Assembly (NCBI GenBank): GCA_964478075.1
Contig: CAYZGO010000002.1
Coordinates: 106,499 to 170,498 of the forward strand
DNA length: 64,000 nucleotides
Source of the DNA: DAOUEX01 sp034430235
GTDB taxonomy: Bacteria > Chloroflexota > Anaerolineae > UBA2200
Direction of reading: 5' to 3'
In this document: positions 17,860 through 27,165 of the stretch, one piece after another
Layout: every line of letters begins with the position of its first letter
Numbering within the stretch: position 1 is the first letter of the stretch
Position numbers and translations under genes: made by a program
Notes under the pieces: model-generated
Database searches by the model: none
What the model saw: the letters and a program-made list of their open reading frames with translations, nothing else
Told to the model about the DNA's origin: nothing

Positions 17860-18834
17860 ATGCAGTTGGACGAGAAATTGATGTTGCAAATGTACCGTGA
17901 CATGGTGCTTGCGCGCACGTTCGACAAGCGCGTCGAGCAACTCCACGCCAGGGGGCTCGTACCAGGCTCCGTTTTCTCCGGTATAGGAGAGGAGGCCACA
18001 TTTGTCGGCGCATGCCGGGCAGTGAGCCACGAGGATTACATGGTCTCGAGCCACCGCGGCTATGCCCAGGATCTCACAAAGGGGCTCGATTCCAAGCTCC
18101 TTTTGGCAGAGTTGTTGGGCAAGGCGACGGGGTGCTGTGGGGGACGCGCCGGTCAATACGCCAGAGCTGATGCTTCATCCAATAACCTGGGTGTGCACCA
18201 GGTCCTTGGCGATGGCTTTAGTGTGGCTGTAGGCGCGGCATTGGCGCAGAAGCGTTTGAACACAGGGCGTATGGTCCTCGCCTTTTTTGGTGATGGTACT
18301 TCGAACCATGGCACCTTTCATGAGAGTATGAACCTATCGGCGTTGTGGCTTCTTCCAGTGGTATGGGTTTGCGACAACAACCTGTACGCAATGTCGACGC
18401 GGTTTGACAAGGCATCGGCTGTGGAGAATGTGGCTGACCGTGCGTGTGCCTACAATATGCCCGGTGTTGTGGTGGACGGGAACGATGTTATGGCTGTTTA
18501 CCAAACGGTAAGTGAAGCGCGCCAGCGCGCGGTGGCCGGCAAGGGTCCCTCGCTGATTGAGTGCAAAACCTACCGGCATCGGGGTCACTCTGGCTTCGAC
18601 AAGAGACGTTACAGGCCTCAGGAAGAAATAGACGCGTGGCTGAAGCGCGATCCAATCGTCCGGTTCGAAAGCGTGCTGGGCGAGAGAGGCATCTTGGACG
18701 ATAAGCTCGTCGGAGAGATCGCGGGTGCGGCCCGGGAGTGCGTGGATGAGGCTGAGGAATTCGCGCTGAGCAGCCCGGCACCTCCGCCAGAAGCCTGTCT
18801 GGAACTCATCTATTGTCCGAGTGGGGTGAACTAG
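17860..18834 (+). CDS. 2-oxoacid dehydrogenase E1 alpha subunit
   Basis: 324 residues, thiamine-diphosphate enzyme. The TPP motif is GDGTSNHGTFHESMNLSALW with the following NN (VCDNNLYAM). The conserved SSHRGYAQDLTKG and TYRHRGHSGFDK are also present. With the beta subunit it decarboxylates the 2-oxoacid and reductively acylates the E2 lipoyl arm. It begins 2 bp after the E2 stop. Similar in size to acetoin/pyruvate dehydrogenase alpha subunits; substrate not decidable from sequence alone. Confidence 0.9.
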   Translation: MQLDEKLMLQMYRDMVLARTFDKRVEQLHARGLVPGSVFSGIGEEATFVGACRAVSHEDYMVSSHRGYAQDLTKGLDSKLLLAELLGKATGCCGGRAGQYARADASSNNLGVHQVLGDGFSVAVGAALAQKRLNTGRMVLAFFGDGTSNHGTFHESMNLSALWLLPVVWVCDNNLYAMSTRFDKASAVENVADRACAYNMPGVVVDGNDVMAVYQTVSEARQRAVAGKGPSLIECKTYRHRGHSGFDKRRYRPQEEIDAWLKRDPIVRFESVLGERGILDDKLVGEIAGAARECVDEAEEFALSSPAPPPEACLELIYCPSGVN

Positions 18835-18836
18835 GG

Positions 18837-19829
18837 ATGGCCACTCGCACGATCACCTTCAGAGAAGCTATTTGCGAGGCACTGCGCGAGGAGATGTTGC
18901 GGGATGAGCGTGTCCTCATCCTCGGTGAGAACATCTGTGATGGCCCCCACGGGTACGGAGGTGCCTTTCAGGTCACCAAAGGCTTGGTGGGCGATTTCAG
19001 CGACCGACTGCTTGACACTCCCATCTGTGAGCAGACCATTGTCGGAGCATCGGCAGGGGCAGCTATGACTGGCCTGCGCCCAGTAGTTGAGCTGATGTAC
19101 GAGGACTTTATCACGCTTGCTATGGAGCCGTTGGTCAACGTAGCTGCCAAGAAGCACTATATGACCGGTGGCCAGTACCGTGTGCCTATGGTCGTTCGGG
19201 CTGCGTGCGGCGCTACAGGCAGTGGCCCAGCACATTCACAGACCTGGACCAGTTGGTTCATGCACGTCCCTGGGCTGCGCGTCGCCTTCCCCTCGACACC
19301 CTATGATGCGAAGGGGCTGCTCAAGACGGCGATTCGCGACGACAATCCGGTTGTGTTCCTTGAGCAGAAGAAGCTCTACGATGTGAAGGGAGAGGTGCCG
19401 GCGCAGGAATACCTCGTTCCACTCGGCCGCGCGCGCGTGCTGTGTCCTGGGGAAGACGTGACGGTCGTGGCCATTGGCTATATGGCGCACCTAGCTAGCC
19501 AAGTGGCAGCTGGCTTGCGCGAGCGGGGCCTCTCGATAGAGGTGCTGGATCCGCGTACGCTGGCTCCCCTTGATCTGGATGCGATGGTGCAGTCGGTGCG
19601 CAAGACCCACAAAGCAATTGTTGTGGCAGAAGACTGCCGGACAGCTGGCCCAACGGCGGAGATAGCCGCTGCTATTGGCGAAGGCGCATTCGAATATCTC
19701 GACGCGCCCATCGTCCGCGTGGGGGCCAAGGACTCTATCATCGCGCACAACCCAGGCATGGCTGAGTACGTCATCCCTGGAGCTGCCGAGATCGAGGAGG
19801 CTGTGCAGCGAGTGATCGACTGGGGGTAG
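18837..19829 (+). CDS. 2-oxoacid dehydrogenase E1 beta subunit
   Basis: 330 residues from ATG 18837 (MATRTITFREAICEALREEM), 2 bp after the E1alpha stop. It carries the transketolase pyrimidine-binding domain (LGENICDGPHGYGGAFQVT, TPICEQTIVGASAGAAMTG, DFITLAMEPLVNVAAKKHY) and the C-terminal transketolase domain (VAIGYMAHLASQVAAGL, EDCRTAGPTAEIAAAIGEGA). It completes the E1 heterotetramer. The longer frame from 18813 overlaps E1alpha and is unlikely. Closely spaced genes imply a three-gene operon. Confidence 0.9.
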   Translation: MATRTITFREAICEALREEMLRDERVLILGENICDGPHGYGGAFQVTKGLVGDFSDRLLDTPICEQTIVGASAGAAMTGLRPVVELMYEDFITLAMEPLVNVAAKKHYMTGGQYRVPMVVRAACGATGSGPAHSQTWTSWFMHVPGLRVAFPSTPYDAKGLLKTAIRDDNPVVFLEQKKLYDVKGEVPAQEYLVPLGRARVLCPGEDVTVVAIGYMAHLASQVAAGLRERGLSIEVLDPRTLAPLDLDAMVQSVRKTHKAIVVAEDCRTAGPTAEIAAAIGEGAFEYLDAPIVRVGAKDSIIAHNPGMAEYVIPGAAEIEEAVQRVIDWG

Positions 19830-20025
19830 TAGCCCAGAGCGAGAGCAGCCTCAACTGGGACTGATGGCGAAGGACAATGGTGTCAAAGGAGATGGAATTC
19901 CCGAAGGTTCATAGCTCAAATTGTGGGCCGCCCCCAGTCGCTATGGTAGGAGTATGCTCTATCCTGAGTCCGTAGGGCAAGTGCTCAGGGTGTTGCTAAT
20001 GCTTTTCTAACTGAAAGGAGTTAAG

Positions 20026-21096
20026 ATGTGCGAGATCAGAGTTGCTATTGTAGGTGTAGGGAACTGCGCAAGTGCCCTGCTTCAAGGGATTGAGTGGTAC
20101 AGAGAGGATCCGGATAGGCAACAACAGGGCCTAATGCATGTGGAGATCGGCGGTTACAAAGTGACCGACATTGTGCCAGTTGCGGCCTTCGAAGTCGACG
20201 AGCGTAAGGTGGGCAAAGACCTTTCCGAGGCGATCTTCGCAGAGCCTAACAATGTAGAGAGGTTTGCTAACGTTCCTCGGCTTGGTGTCGAGGTGATGAT
20301 GCCTCCGGTTATGGATGGCGTGGATGAGCACCTGGCTCAGATGGTAAAGGTGTTGGATCGGAAACCAGTGGACGTTGCGGCTGTCCTGCAGGAGGCCAAG
20401 GTAGATGTGGTTGTGAACTTTCTGCCCACCGGGGCTATGGAGGCAGCCAAGTACTTCGCGCAGTGTGCCATGGAAGGGGCAGGGGCTGGCTTCGTCAACG
20501 GTATGCCTGCACTGATCGCCAATGACGAGAAGTTCGCCAAAATGGCTGAGAGCTGCAATGTGCCCCTGATAGGAGACGATGTCAAAAGCCAAGTTGGAGG
20601 CACAGCCCTATCGAGGTACCTTCTTCAACTGTACATGGACAAGGGGGTTCGAATCGACAACATCTATCAGCTGAATACGGGAGGAAACGCTGATTTCTTC
20701 AATATGGGGAATAACGAGAGACGTGCGTCGAAAGAGAAAACCAAGCGGGCAGGCATGACAAGCGTGGTGCCTTACAACATCGGTTATGGGGGACCATACG
20801 GAGGCTATGTCCCCTTCCTACGCGATACAAAGGTTGCCCATACTTACGTGGAAGGGGTGGGGTTTGGTGGGCGGCCCATCACCATTGAGGCAACGCTTCG
20901 GGTGTGTGACAGCCCCAACTTCGGTGGCGTAATGGTCGAGGCCATACGTTGCTGCAAGCTCGCTATGGATCGAAAAGTAGGTGGGCTGCTTGTCTCCGCC
21001 TCGGCCTTCTTGAACAAATTGCCACCGGTTAGGGTGAGTGAGAGAGAAGCCAAGCGAATGCTGGATGAGTTCGTGGAAGGAAAGCGCGAGAGGTAA
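20026..21096 (+). CDS. ino1: Inositol-3-phosphate synthase family protein
   Basis: 356 residues, the size of bacterial and archaeal enzymes. The N-terminal NAD-binding site is VAIVGVGNCASALLQGIEWY; NFLPTGAMEAAKYFAQ, GDDVKSQVGGTALSRYLLQ and LNTGGNADFFNMGNNERR are characteristic. The family converts glucose 6-phosphate to 1L-myo-inositol 1-phosphate with bound NAD as hydride shuttle. AAAGGAG lies before the ATG. It heads a plus-strand set of sugar genes including a PfkB kinase 33 bp downstream, so a dedicated inositol or polyol phosphate role is likely, although a shifted substrate cannot be excluded. Confidence 0.88.
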   Translation: MCEIRVAIVGVGNCASALLQGIEWYREDPDRQQQGLMHVEIGGYKVTDIVPVAAFEVDERKVGKDLSEAIFAEPNNVERFANVPRLGVEVMMPPVMDGVDEHLAQMVKVLDRKPVDVAAVLQEAKVDVVVNFLPTGAMEAAKYFAQCAMEGAGAGFVNGMPALIANDEKFAKMAESCNVPLIGDDVKSQVGGTALSRYLLQLYMDKGVRIDNIYQLNTGGNADFFNMGNNERRASKEKTKRAGMTSVVPYNIGYGGPYGGYVPFLRDTKVAHTYVEGVGFGGRPITIEATLRVCDSPNFGGVMVEAIRCCKLAMDRKVGGLLVSASAFLNKLPPVRVSEREAKRMLDEFVEGKRER

Positions 21097-21129
21097 ACGT
21101 AGAATTGATTCCTATGGGGGATAGGGGGA

Positions 21130-22062
21130 ATGAAGCCTGATCTGGTAGTCTTGGGACACATACTGAACGAGACCATTCGGTTCGCCGATGGTCGCACGCT
21201 TGGTCCAGTCTTAGGGGGGCCTGTATCCTACTTTGCGGTTGCTGCTGCTCGGCTGGGCGCAGCGGTTGGCATTGTGGCGAAGATAGGTGAAGACATGCCT
21301 AAGCATCTGCTTCAGCCCATATATCAGGCTGCAATCGACACCAGAGGACTGATAGTGGAGCCGTCAGGCATGAACAACGTACTTATCTATCATGCCGATG
21401 GGCGCAAGACCCTCGAATTTGTTACCAAGGCTTCGCCCCTATCCCTGCAGGACGTGCCTGAAGAGTATCGAGAAGCGGATATCATCTACGCCGGAGCGGT
21501 GATGTGGGACCCGCCCCTGGCAGTTCTGCGGGCGCTTTACCGTCCCAGGACAAAGTTGGCAGTGGAGCTGGGCGGGTACGGGGGCGCTCATCATGACGTC
21601 AAGCACTATGGCCGAGGATATGAAGGCTTCCTCCAAGAGCTGCTTCCATACGCCCATATCGCCAAGGCCAGCCGGGAGGACTGCACGACCCTCTTTGCGG
21701 GAGGCAATCTCGCCCCGGAGAAGTATGCGCGCCTCCTGGTGGAATGGGGCGCCCAGCTGGGCATCATAACCCTGGGTGAGCAGGGAGCAGTGGTGGCGAC
21801 GGCAGACGATGTCTTTAAGATCCCCCCTCTTAGCGATAGAGCTATTGATACCACGGGGGCTGGCGATGTCTACAGTGCTGGTTTCTTGGTGCACTACCAC
21901 AAGTACGGGGATGCCAAAGAAGCTGGCTTGTTCGCATCGGCTACTGCGGCTCTAGTATGCGAGCGAACGGGGGGGGTCGTTTTGGAGAGGATGCCTTCGT
22001 TCTCTGAGGTGATGGAGAGGTTATCGCAGTACGAAAACGCTGCCGAGACGCTTTATGGCTGA
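21130..22062 (+). CDS. PfkB-family carbohydrate kinase
   Basis: 310 residues of ribokinase fold. The substrate-side N-terminus is GGPVSYFAVAAARLGAAVGI (the GG-N/S region) and the C-terminal PfkB signature is DTTGAGDVYSAGFLVHY with the catalytic Asp. The substrate is not predictable; close association with inositol-phosphate synthase and HPS/PHI suggests inositol, a nucleoside or an unusual sugar. It begins 33 bp after ino1 and is probably co-transcribed. Confidence 0.85.
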   Translation: MKPDLVVLGHILNETIRFADGRTLGPVLGGPVSYFAVAAARLGAAVGIVAKIGEDMPKHLLQPIYQAAIDTRGLIVEPSGMNNVLIYHADGRKTLEFVTKASPLSLQDVPEEYREADIIYAGAVMWDPPLAVLRALYRPRTKLAVELGGYGGAHHDVKHYGRGYEGFLQELLPYAHIAKASREDCTTLFAGGNLAPEKYARLLVEWGAQLGIITLGEQGAVVATADDVFKIPPLSDRAIDTTGAGDVYSAGFLVHYHKYGDAKEAGLFASATAALVCERTGGVVLERMPSFSEVMERLSQYENAAETLYG

Positions 22063-22382
22063 GGGAAGTTATGGGATTGAATTCGGGAATCTGCTGAAAG
22101 GCTCGCTGTGTCGTGTTGCATAACAGCTAATATCCGCTGTATGTTGTGGCCCAAGGTAACAAGGTCGGACTGGTTCGACAGTCTTATAGGGGTGCATTTC
22201 AGTTTGGGGGCGGGATACGTCTCTCGGAGACACTTGGCCTTGCTGGAGGCCCTAGCGGCGCTCAAAACGGACGTCTTGGAACTTGTACGAAGGTTCGCCA
22301 GCCGCCCTCAGAAGGGTTTGCCCCAGAACTGAAATGGACCCGTCTTATAGATCATGGTTAATCTTGGAAGGAAAAGGGACTG
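22063..22382. other. Intergenic stretch after the PfkB kinase
   Basis: 320 bp. A 74-codon ORF (22108-22332) has a plausible helix (RRHLALLEALAALKTDVLEL) but no family match or good start. I see no clear promoter. Confidence 0.35.
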
Positions 22383-22745
22383 ATGTACATAATTAACGTT
22401 AAGGATGCAGAGGAATTGAAGACCCCTCATAGTAAATCGATCAGATGGTTATTGACCAGGGAAATAGGAGCTCCAAATTTCGAAATGAGGTACTTTGAAA
22501 TTACTAGAGAAAGTGAACCTTCAGAAGATAAACATCCCTGGGAGCATGAGGTATTTGTGGTAAGGGGTGAGGGAATTGTGAAAAGTGGAGGGGTGGAGAG
22601 GAGAGTCAAACCTGGAGATGCTATATTGATTTTCCCAAATGAAACACACGAAATTTCGAACTTAAGAGAGGAGACTTTGGGCTTTGTCTGTATTATTCCC
22701 AAGGGACGGGAAGATCATGTTAAGGGCAAAGGAGGTGATAGATAG
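22383..22745 (+). CDS. Small cupin-domain protein of foreign codon style
   Basis: 120 residues, a single cupin barrel. Motif 1 is HPWEHEVFVVRGEG and motif 2 is AILIFPNETHEISN, giving His/Glu metal ligands. Such cupins are sugar isomerases, epimerases or sensors. Base composition is clearly AT-richer than its neighbours, and nearly all Arg codons are AGA/AGG, unlike the CGN-rich neighbours, which indicates recent transfer from another lineage. It lies inside the sugar island, upstream of the binding protein gene. Confidence 0.8.
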   Translation: MYIINVKDAEELKTPHSKSIRWLLTREIGAPNFEMRYFEITRESEPSEDKHPWEHEVFVVRGEGIVKSGGVERRVKPGDAILIFPNETHEISNLREETLGFVCIIPKGREDHVKGKGGDR

Positions 22746-22847
22746 AGAAAAGCCGCAGTTAGCACGTCAGTACCTGTTCTTGAGTGTTAACAGGCTCTCT
22801 GGCGGAAAGGTAAAACACTCGTATAGTATTATGCAGGAGGTGAAAAG

Positions 22848-23963
22848 ATGTTTAGGTATAGGCGATTGTTCACAAGCTTGGTGGCTGGGGTGATCATCCT
22901 ATCTCTGCTGGTGGCCTGTGCCCCAGCGCCAACGCCTACAGCCAAGGCCACAGTTCCAACACCTACACCGGTTCCTCCGACGCCCACACCCAAGCCACTA
23001 AAGTTCGGGTTCCTTATACCCACTGTGGAGAACCCCTTCTGGGTCAATTGCTCTGGGTTCGCGGAGGAGGCAGCCAGGGCCCTCGGCATAGATTTGATAG
23101 TCGAGAACTTCCATAACCGCGAGGACGAGGAACTTGCCGATTTGGAGGCCTTGATCGCCAGGGGCATCGATGGTCTGCTCCTCGTGCCCCAGACCGGTGA
23201 GATCGGACCGGCCTTACTCAGGATGGCTGAGGGCGCGGGGATCAAAGTCATCGGCATTGACCGCTGGCCGGAGGTCGAGCCTGGCGATCCCGAGTACCCC
23301 GGCTACTTTGCCTTCATCGGCCCTAACGACGAGAAGGCCGGCTATGGTATAGCCAAGGCGCTGGCCGAGCACGGTGTCACAAAGATGTTCAGCATAAATC
23401 TTTTTCACGGTGCATCGGTTACTGAAGACCGAGCCGCGGGCATGCGCAGGGGTGCCCAGGAGTTCGGCATACAGATTTTGGCTGAGGACTGGGGAGCGCC
23501 GGTCGGGGAGACCAGAGAATGGGGTGTGATTCGTACAGAAAACTACCTGTCACGCTTCCCTGGGCCTGGGTTCAATGGGGTTTGGAACGTTTGCGATGAG
23601 ACGGCTATGGGGGTTGTCAAAATAGTGCAGGAGCGCGGCCTTGGGGACCAGATCCTCGTAGGCGGTATGGACATGATTCCGGATGCAATGCAGGCCGTCA
23701 AGGATGGTACGTATCTCTTCACTACGGGCGGCCACTGGTTGCAGGGCGGGTTTGCGGTGGTCATGCTCTTCGACTACTTCCATGGTGTTGAGCCGACGGA
23801 GACAATAGTGAAAATCGACTTGATAGGCGTGACATCCGAGAACGTGGATGACGTTGCGGAGGGTCTAATTCCGTTTCCGCCCGAGTTCGATTTCAAGGCC
23901 ATTTCCCGTTACTACAATCCAGAGGTAGAGACCCACTTTGACATCGCGGCTCTTGTAAAGTAA
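22848..23963 (+). CDS. Sugar ABC transporter substrate-binding lipoprotein
   Basis: 371 residues. The signal peptide ends in a lipobox (ILSLLVACAP; Cys about residue 25), followed by a Thr/Pro-rich linker (PTPTPVPPTPTPKP) usual in Chloroflexota lipoproteins. Then comes a periplasmic-binding-protein-4 fold (KFGFLIPTVENPFWVNCSG onward; LLLVPQTGEIGPALLRMAE) of the ribose/xylose/inositol class. It captures the sugar outside the membrane and delivers it to the permease at 25730-26665. AGGAGGTGA precedes the ATG. A strong hairpin directly after the gene may raise its expression over the downstream genes. Confidence 0.88.
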   Translation: MFRYRRLFTSLVAGVIILSLLVACAPAPTPTAKATVPTPTPVPPTPTPKPLKFGFLIPTVENPFWVNCSGFAEEAARALGIDLIVENFHNREDEELADLEALIARGIDGLLLVPQTGEIGPALLRMAEGAGIKVIGIDRWPEVEPGDPEYPGYFAFIGPNDEKAGYGIAKALAEHGVTKMFSINLFHGASVTEDRAAGMRRGAQEFGIQILAEDWGAPVGETREWGVIRTENYLSRFPGPGFNGVWNVCDETAMGVVKIVQERGLGDQILVGGMDMIPDAMQAVKDGTYLFTTGGHWLQGGFAVVMLFDYFHGVEPTETIVKIDLIGVTSENVDDVAEGLIPFPPEFDFKAISRYYNPEVETHFDIAALVK

Positions 23964-24003
23964 GGCGGTCCATATGTAAGACCAGACCCCCTGATCTCTG
24001 AAG

Positions 24004-24040
24004 TGCGGCCCTCGCATGCAGTCGCAATGCGAGGGCCGCA
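24004..24040 (+). promoter_or_regulatory. Intercistronic hairpin after the binding protein gene
   Basis: Perfect 14-bp stem (24004-24017 with 24027-24040, TGCGGCCCTCGCAT), 9-nt loop, no T-run. Between a binding protein gene and its ABC partner such stems often protect the upstream mRNA from 3' decay. Confidence 0.65.
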
Positions 24041-24055
24041 TTATGGAGGAAGTGG

Positions 24056-25561
24056 ATGGTACAACCTTTGTTGAGAGTGGTTGGCATTCGGAAGAAGTTT
24101 CCCGGTGTGAAAGCCGTGGACTTCGATCCCAGCGATGAAATTGCCATCGGAGCGGGAGAGGTGCGTGCATTGGTGGGGGAAAACGGAGCGGGGAAATCGA
24201 CCCTCATCCACGTCATAAGCGGTATCTATGCAAAAGACGCTGGAGGGATGTGGCTAGAGGGCGAGCCCTACATACCCACCAGTGTAGTCGATGCGCAGGC
24301 GAAGGGCGTGGGCATCGTCTTACAGGAGCCCGCGCTGCTTCCCACACTGACGATTGCCGACAACATCTTGCTAGGCCAAGAGGATTCTTACTCTCGCTGG
24401 GGCATCATGTCTTTAGGCGCGCGTGATCGTATGTGCCAAGAAGTGTTGAACCAGTTTGGCCTCCGCTACATGCGACCTGATACGGTAACCAGCCTCCTAG
24501 ATTTCGAGTCACGCCGGCTGGTAGAGTTGGTAAAAGCTGTGTACCGCGACCCGAGCGTACTTATTATCGACGAGGCCGCAGCTGCGCTATCCGTAAAGGG
24601 GATTGAATTTCTCTTTAGCATCATTAGGCAATTTAAGAAAAAGGGAGCGGCCGTCATCTACGTCACACATCGCCTGGAAGAAGTCTTCCACCTTTGTGAC
24701 ACGCTGACCGTGATGAAAGACGGAAAGTTGGTAAAGACAGTTCCTGTGGCGGAAACGGATATCAACGAGGTCTGTACACTGATGGTTGGTAGAGAACTAA
24801 GCATCGGCTATTTTCGTCAGGACTCAGAGGGCAGCATGAGTGATGACGTGGTGCTGCGGGTAGAGAATCTGACCGCCCGGGGAATTTTTGAAGGCGTTAG
24901 CTTTGAGGTCCATAAAGGGGAAATTCTGGGGATCGGCGGTTTGGTCGGTGGAGGTGTGCAGGAACTTGCTAGGGCCTTGTTCGGCGATTTTCGAGTGCAT
25001 AGTGGCACGATCTGGTATGAGGGAGAGCTACTCCATCCGTCGCCTGCGAATGCGTTACGCCACGGCATCAGCTACATACCGAAAGAACGGGACAAAGAAG
25101 GGCTTATCCTGTGTGCCTCCATTCGGCACAACATCTCCTTGCCCATTCTTAATCGCCTTGTTAAAAGGGGTTTTCTCAACATTCGTGAAGAGAAGGTGAT
25201 AGCCAGCCGCTACATGGAAGAACTGAACATTGTAGCCCCTAGTCCTGAAAGCTTCTGCATAAACCTGAGCGGGGGCAACCGCCAGAAGGTGGTGCTCGCC
25301 AAGTGGCTGGGCACCCACGCGAGGGTGTTCATAATGAACAATCCGACGCGTGGCGTGGATGTGGCGACCAAGGCCGATATCCACCGACTTATGATGGGTT
25401 TGAAAGAAGAAGGCGTTGCCGTGATCCTATTTTCAGAGGAATTACCGGAGCTTATTGGGATGAGCGATCGGATCCTTGTGATGCGAGAGGCAATGATCCA
25501 TAAGGAATTTCATCGAGCTGATCATCCCACTGAGGAGCAACTGATCCAGCACATGGTCTGA
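24056..25561 (+). CDS. Sugar ABC transporter ATP-binding protein (two NBDs, RbsA/MglA-like)
   Basis: 501 residues with two ATPase domains. Domain 1 has Walker A GENGAGKST, a degenerate signature (LLDFESRRLVELVKAVYRDP) and Walker B VLIIDEAAAAL. Domain 2 has the degenerate Walker A region IGGLVGGGVQELARALFG and an intact LSGGNRQKVVLAKWL signature, as in the CUT2 class. It energises import of the sugar delivered by the lipoprotein. The non-LSGGQ signature in domain 1 is a slight oddity, since CUT2 proteins usually retain it better. Confidence 0.88.
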   Translation: MVQPLLRVVGIRKKFPGVKAVDFDPSDEIAIGAGEVRALVGENGAGKSTLIHVISGIYAKDAGGMWLEGEPYIPTSVVDAQAKGVGIVLQEPALLPTLTIADNILLGQEDSYSRWGIMSLGARDRMCQEVLNQFGLRYMRPDTVTSLLDFESRRLVELVKAVYRDPSVLIIDEAAAALSVKGIEFLFSIIRQFKKKGAAVIYVTHRLEEVFHLCDTLTVMKDGKLVKTVPVAETDINEVCTLMVGRELSIGYFRQDSEGSMSDDVVLRVENLTARGIFEGVSFEVHKGEILGIGGLVGGGVQELARALFGDFRVHSGTIWYEGELLHPSPANALRHGISYIPKERDKEGLILCASIRHNISLPILNRLVKRGFLNIREEKVIASRYMEELNIVAPSPESFCINLSGGNRQKVVLAKWLGTHARVFIMNNPTRGVDVATKADIHRLMMGLKEEGVAVILFSEELPELIGMSDRILVMREAMIHKEFHRADHPTEEQLIQHMV

Positions 25562-25729
25562 CCCCTCGTTACCAGTGCTCGCGATCCAACCGTAACCCGG
25601 CGGAGTTTCATCCAGTAAGCTGTATGTATCATGAGTTCAGCGATGAGGTCAGGTAGATATGAATGGATCAGATAGATTTGGCGTTGCTTATGCTTCTCCC
25701 ACTCAGAAGATGCGGGAGGCTTCAAGAGG

Positions 25730-26665
25730 ATGAATCTCCAAGGGCTGCGCAAGTGGGTACGAGCCTACGTGCCCTTTTTAGCTTTTACTCTCATAGCCCT
25801 TACGTTTATCATCGTCGCGCCGACGCGATTCCTGAGCCGGTGGAATTTGGTGACCATCCTGAGTCAATCTGCTGTCACCTCCGTAATGGCTTTTGGGATG
25901 ACCTTTGTCATAGTTGCTGGCTCCATTGATCTCTCAGTTGGCTCGGTCGCCGCCCTGGCTGCGATGCTGAGCGCAGTCACCATAGGGCAGTTTGGCTTGA
26001 TCCCAGGTTTGCTTGTTGGGCTTCTGATTGGAGCTATGGCCGGCCTCTTCAATGGTCTAGTATCCACTCATCTGCGTATCCCTTCCTTTATCGTCACGCT
26101 GGGTATGCTCATAGTGGCTCGTGCCCTGACCATTATCTATGCTCGTGGGAGTGCGGTCATGATACGTAACGATGCCGCCCTGATGTTGGGGAGATTTCCT
26201 AATATATACTACATGGTCTTGACTGCGTTTATCATCTCCTCCATCGTGTACAGGTACACCCGAATGGGCCGCTATACGCAGGCTATCGGCGGGGACGAGC
26301 GAGTCGCCGTGCTTACTGGGGTGCCCGTCCCTAGAATCAAAGTACAGGTATTCACCCTCTGTGGCCTGCTGGCTAGCCTGGGTGGGATGATGCTGGCTTT
26401 TCGCTGTGGAGCTGCAACAACCACGATGGCGATGGGGCTCGAGCTGGATGTGATCTGTGCAACGGCGGTAGGCGGTACGCCCTTGACGGGAGGCACGGGG
26501 AAGGTGTACGGTGGTATCCTCGGTGCTATTATTGTTGCGATGCTGGGGAATGGCCTGATTATTCTCGGCGCCTCTTCTGAAATGCAGCAGGTGATCAAAG
26601 GCTTGGTGCTAATCGCAGCTGTTGCCATTTCACTGGAGCGAGAGAAGATCGGCATCATCAAATAG
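25730..26665 (+). CDS. Sugar ABC transporter permease (RbsC-like)
   Basis: 311 residues, about eight or nine membrane helices (YVPFLAFTLIALTFIIVAPT; FGMTFVIVAGSIDLSVGSVA; and others) and the conserved coupling region GGDERVAVLTGVPVPRIKVQ and GGTPLTGGTGKVYGGILGA of the BPD_transp_2 family. It forms the homodimeric channel of the importer. ATG 25730 follows an AAGAGG box. A 168-bp gap separates it from the ATPase gene; there may be an extra promoter. Confidence 0.87.
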   Translation: MNLQGLRKWVRAYVPFLAFTLIALTFIIVAPTRFLSRWNLVTILSQSAVTSVMAFGMTFVIVAGSIDLSVGSVAALAAMLSAVTIGQFGLIPGLLVGLLIGAMAGLFNGLVSTHLRIPSFIVTLGMLIVARALTIIYARGSAVMIRNDAALMLGRFPNIYYMVLTAFIISSIVYRYTRMGRYTQAIGGDERVAVLTGVPVPRIKVQVFTLCGLLASLGGMMLAFRCGAATTTMAMGLELDVICATAVGGTPLTGGTGKVYGGILGAIIVAMLGNGLIILGASSEMQQVIKGLVLIAAVAISLEREKIGIIK

Positions 26666-26689
26666 TTCAAATGAGGAGGAAAAGTAATC

Positions 26690-27133
26690 GTGATAAGTGG
26701 CCTGAAAGTGGCGACCGATTTGATGGCTATCTCGGCCCGAACGGCTCCTAAAGCGGCCGGCAAGCATTTCGTGGTAAGCAAGGTCATCGAAGGTCATGAC
26801 CTCAACGCTGTGGCCAAGAAGATGGTCGAGTTTGGCCAGCGAACAGGGAAACCCAACTTCGATCACGATGCGGCCAACGTGTGGGATTCGGAAGCGCTGC
26901 TGTTGGTTGGCATCAAGGATGCCAAATCCCCGGGGTTCAATTGTGGGGCCTGTGGCGCAGAGAAGTGCGTCCAACTTAACACCCATGAGCGGGGGTTCGA
27001 GGGGCCTCAATGTGCCTACCGCTTGCTTGACATGGGCGTTGCCCTGTGGGTCACGGGCAAGAATTTCTATTTCAGCCGCCGGGTGATGTTTCACGAAACA
27101 GCGTTAGGTCGCGCGCTGGGTCTGGTTGAGTAA
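26690..27133 (+). CDS. DUF2148 ferredoxin-domain protein
   Basis: 147 residues with a Cys-rich block FNCGACGAEKCVQLN followed by GPQCAYRLLDMGVALW, consistent with the DUF2148 4Fe-4S ferredoxin-like family. Function unknown; family members are found in anaerobes. The start is a GTG at 26690 with GAGGAGGA upstream. It is placed between the permease and hexulose-phosphate synthase genes, all tightly spaced, so an iron-sulfur redox step or sensor linked to the sugar route is possible (inference). Confidence 0.75.
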   Translation: MISGLKVATDLMAISARTAPKAAGKHFVVSKVIEGHDLNAVAKKMVEFGQRTGKPNFDHDAANVWDSEALLLVGIKDAKSPGFNCGACGAEKCVQLNTHERGFEGPQCAYRLLDMGVALWVTGKNFYFSRRVMFHETALGRALGLVE

Positions 27134-27165
27134 GGGTGACCAGGTCCGACAATTGGAGATCGCGT

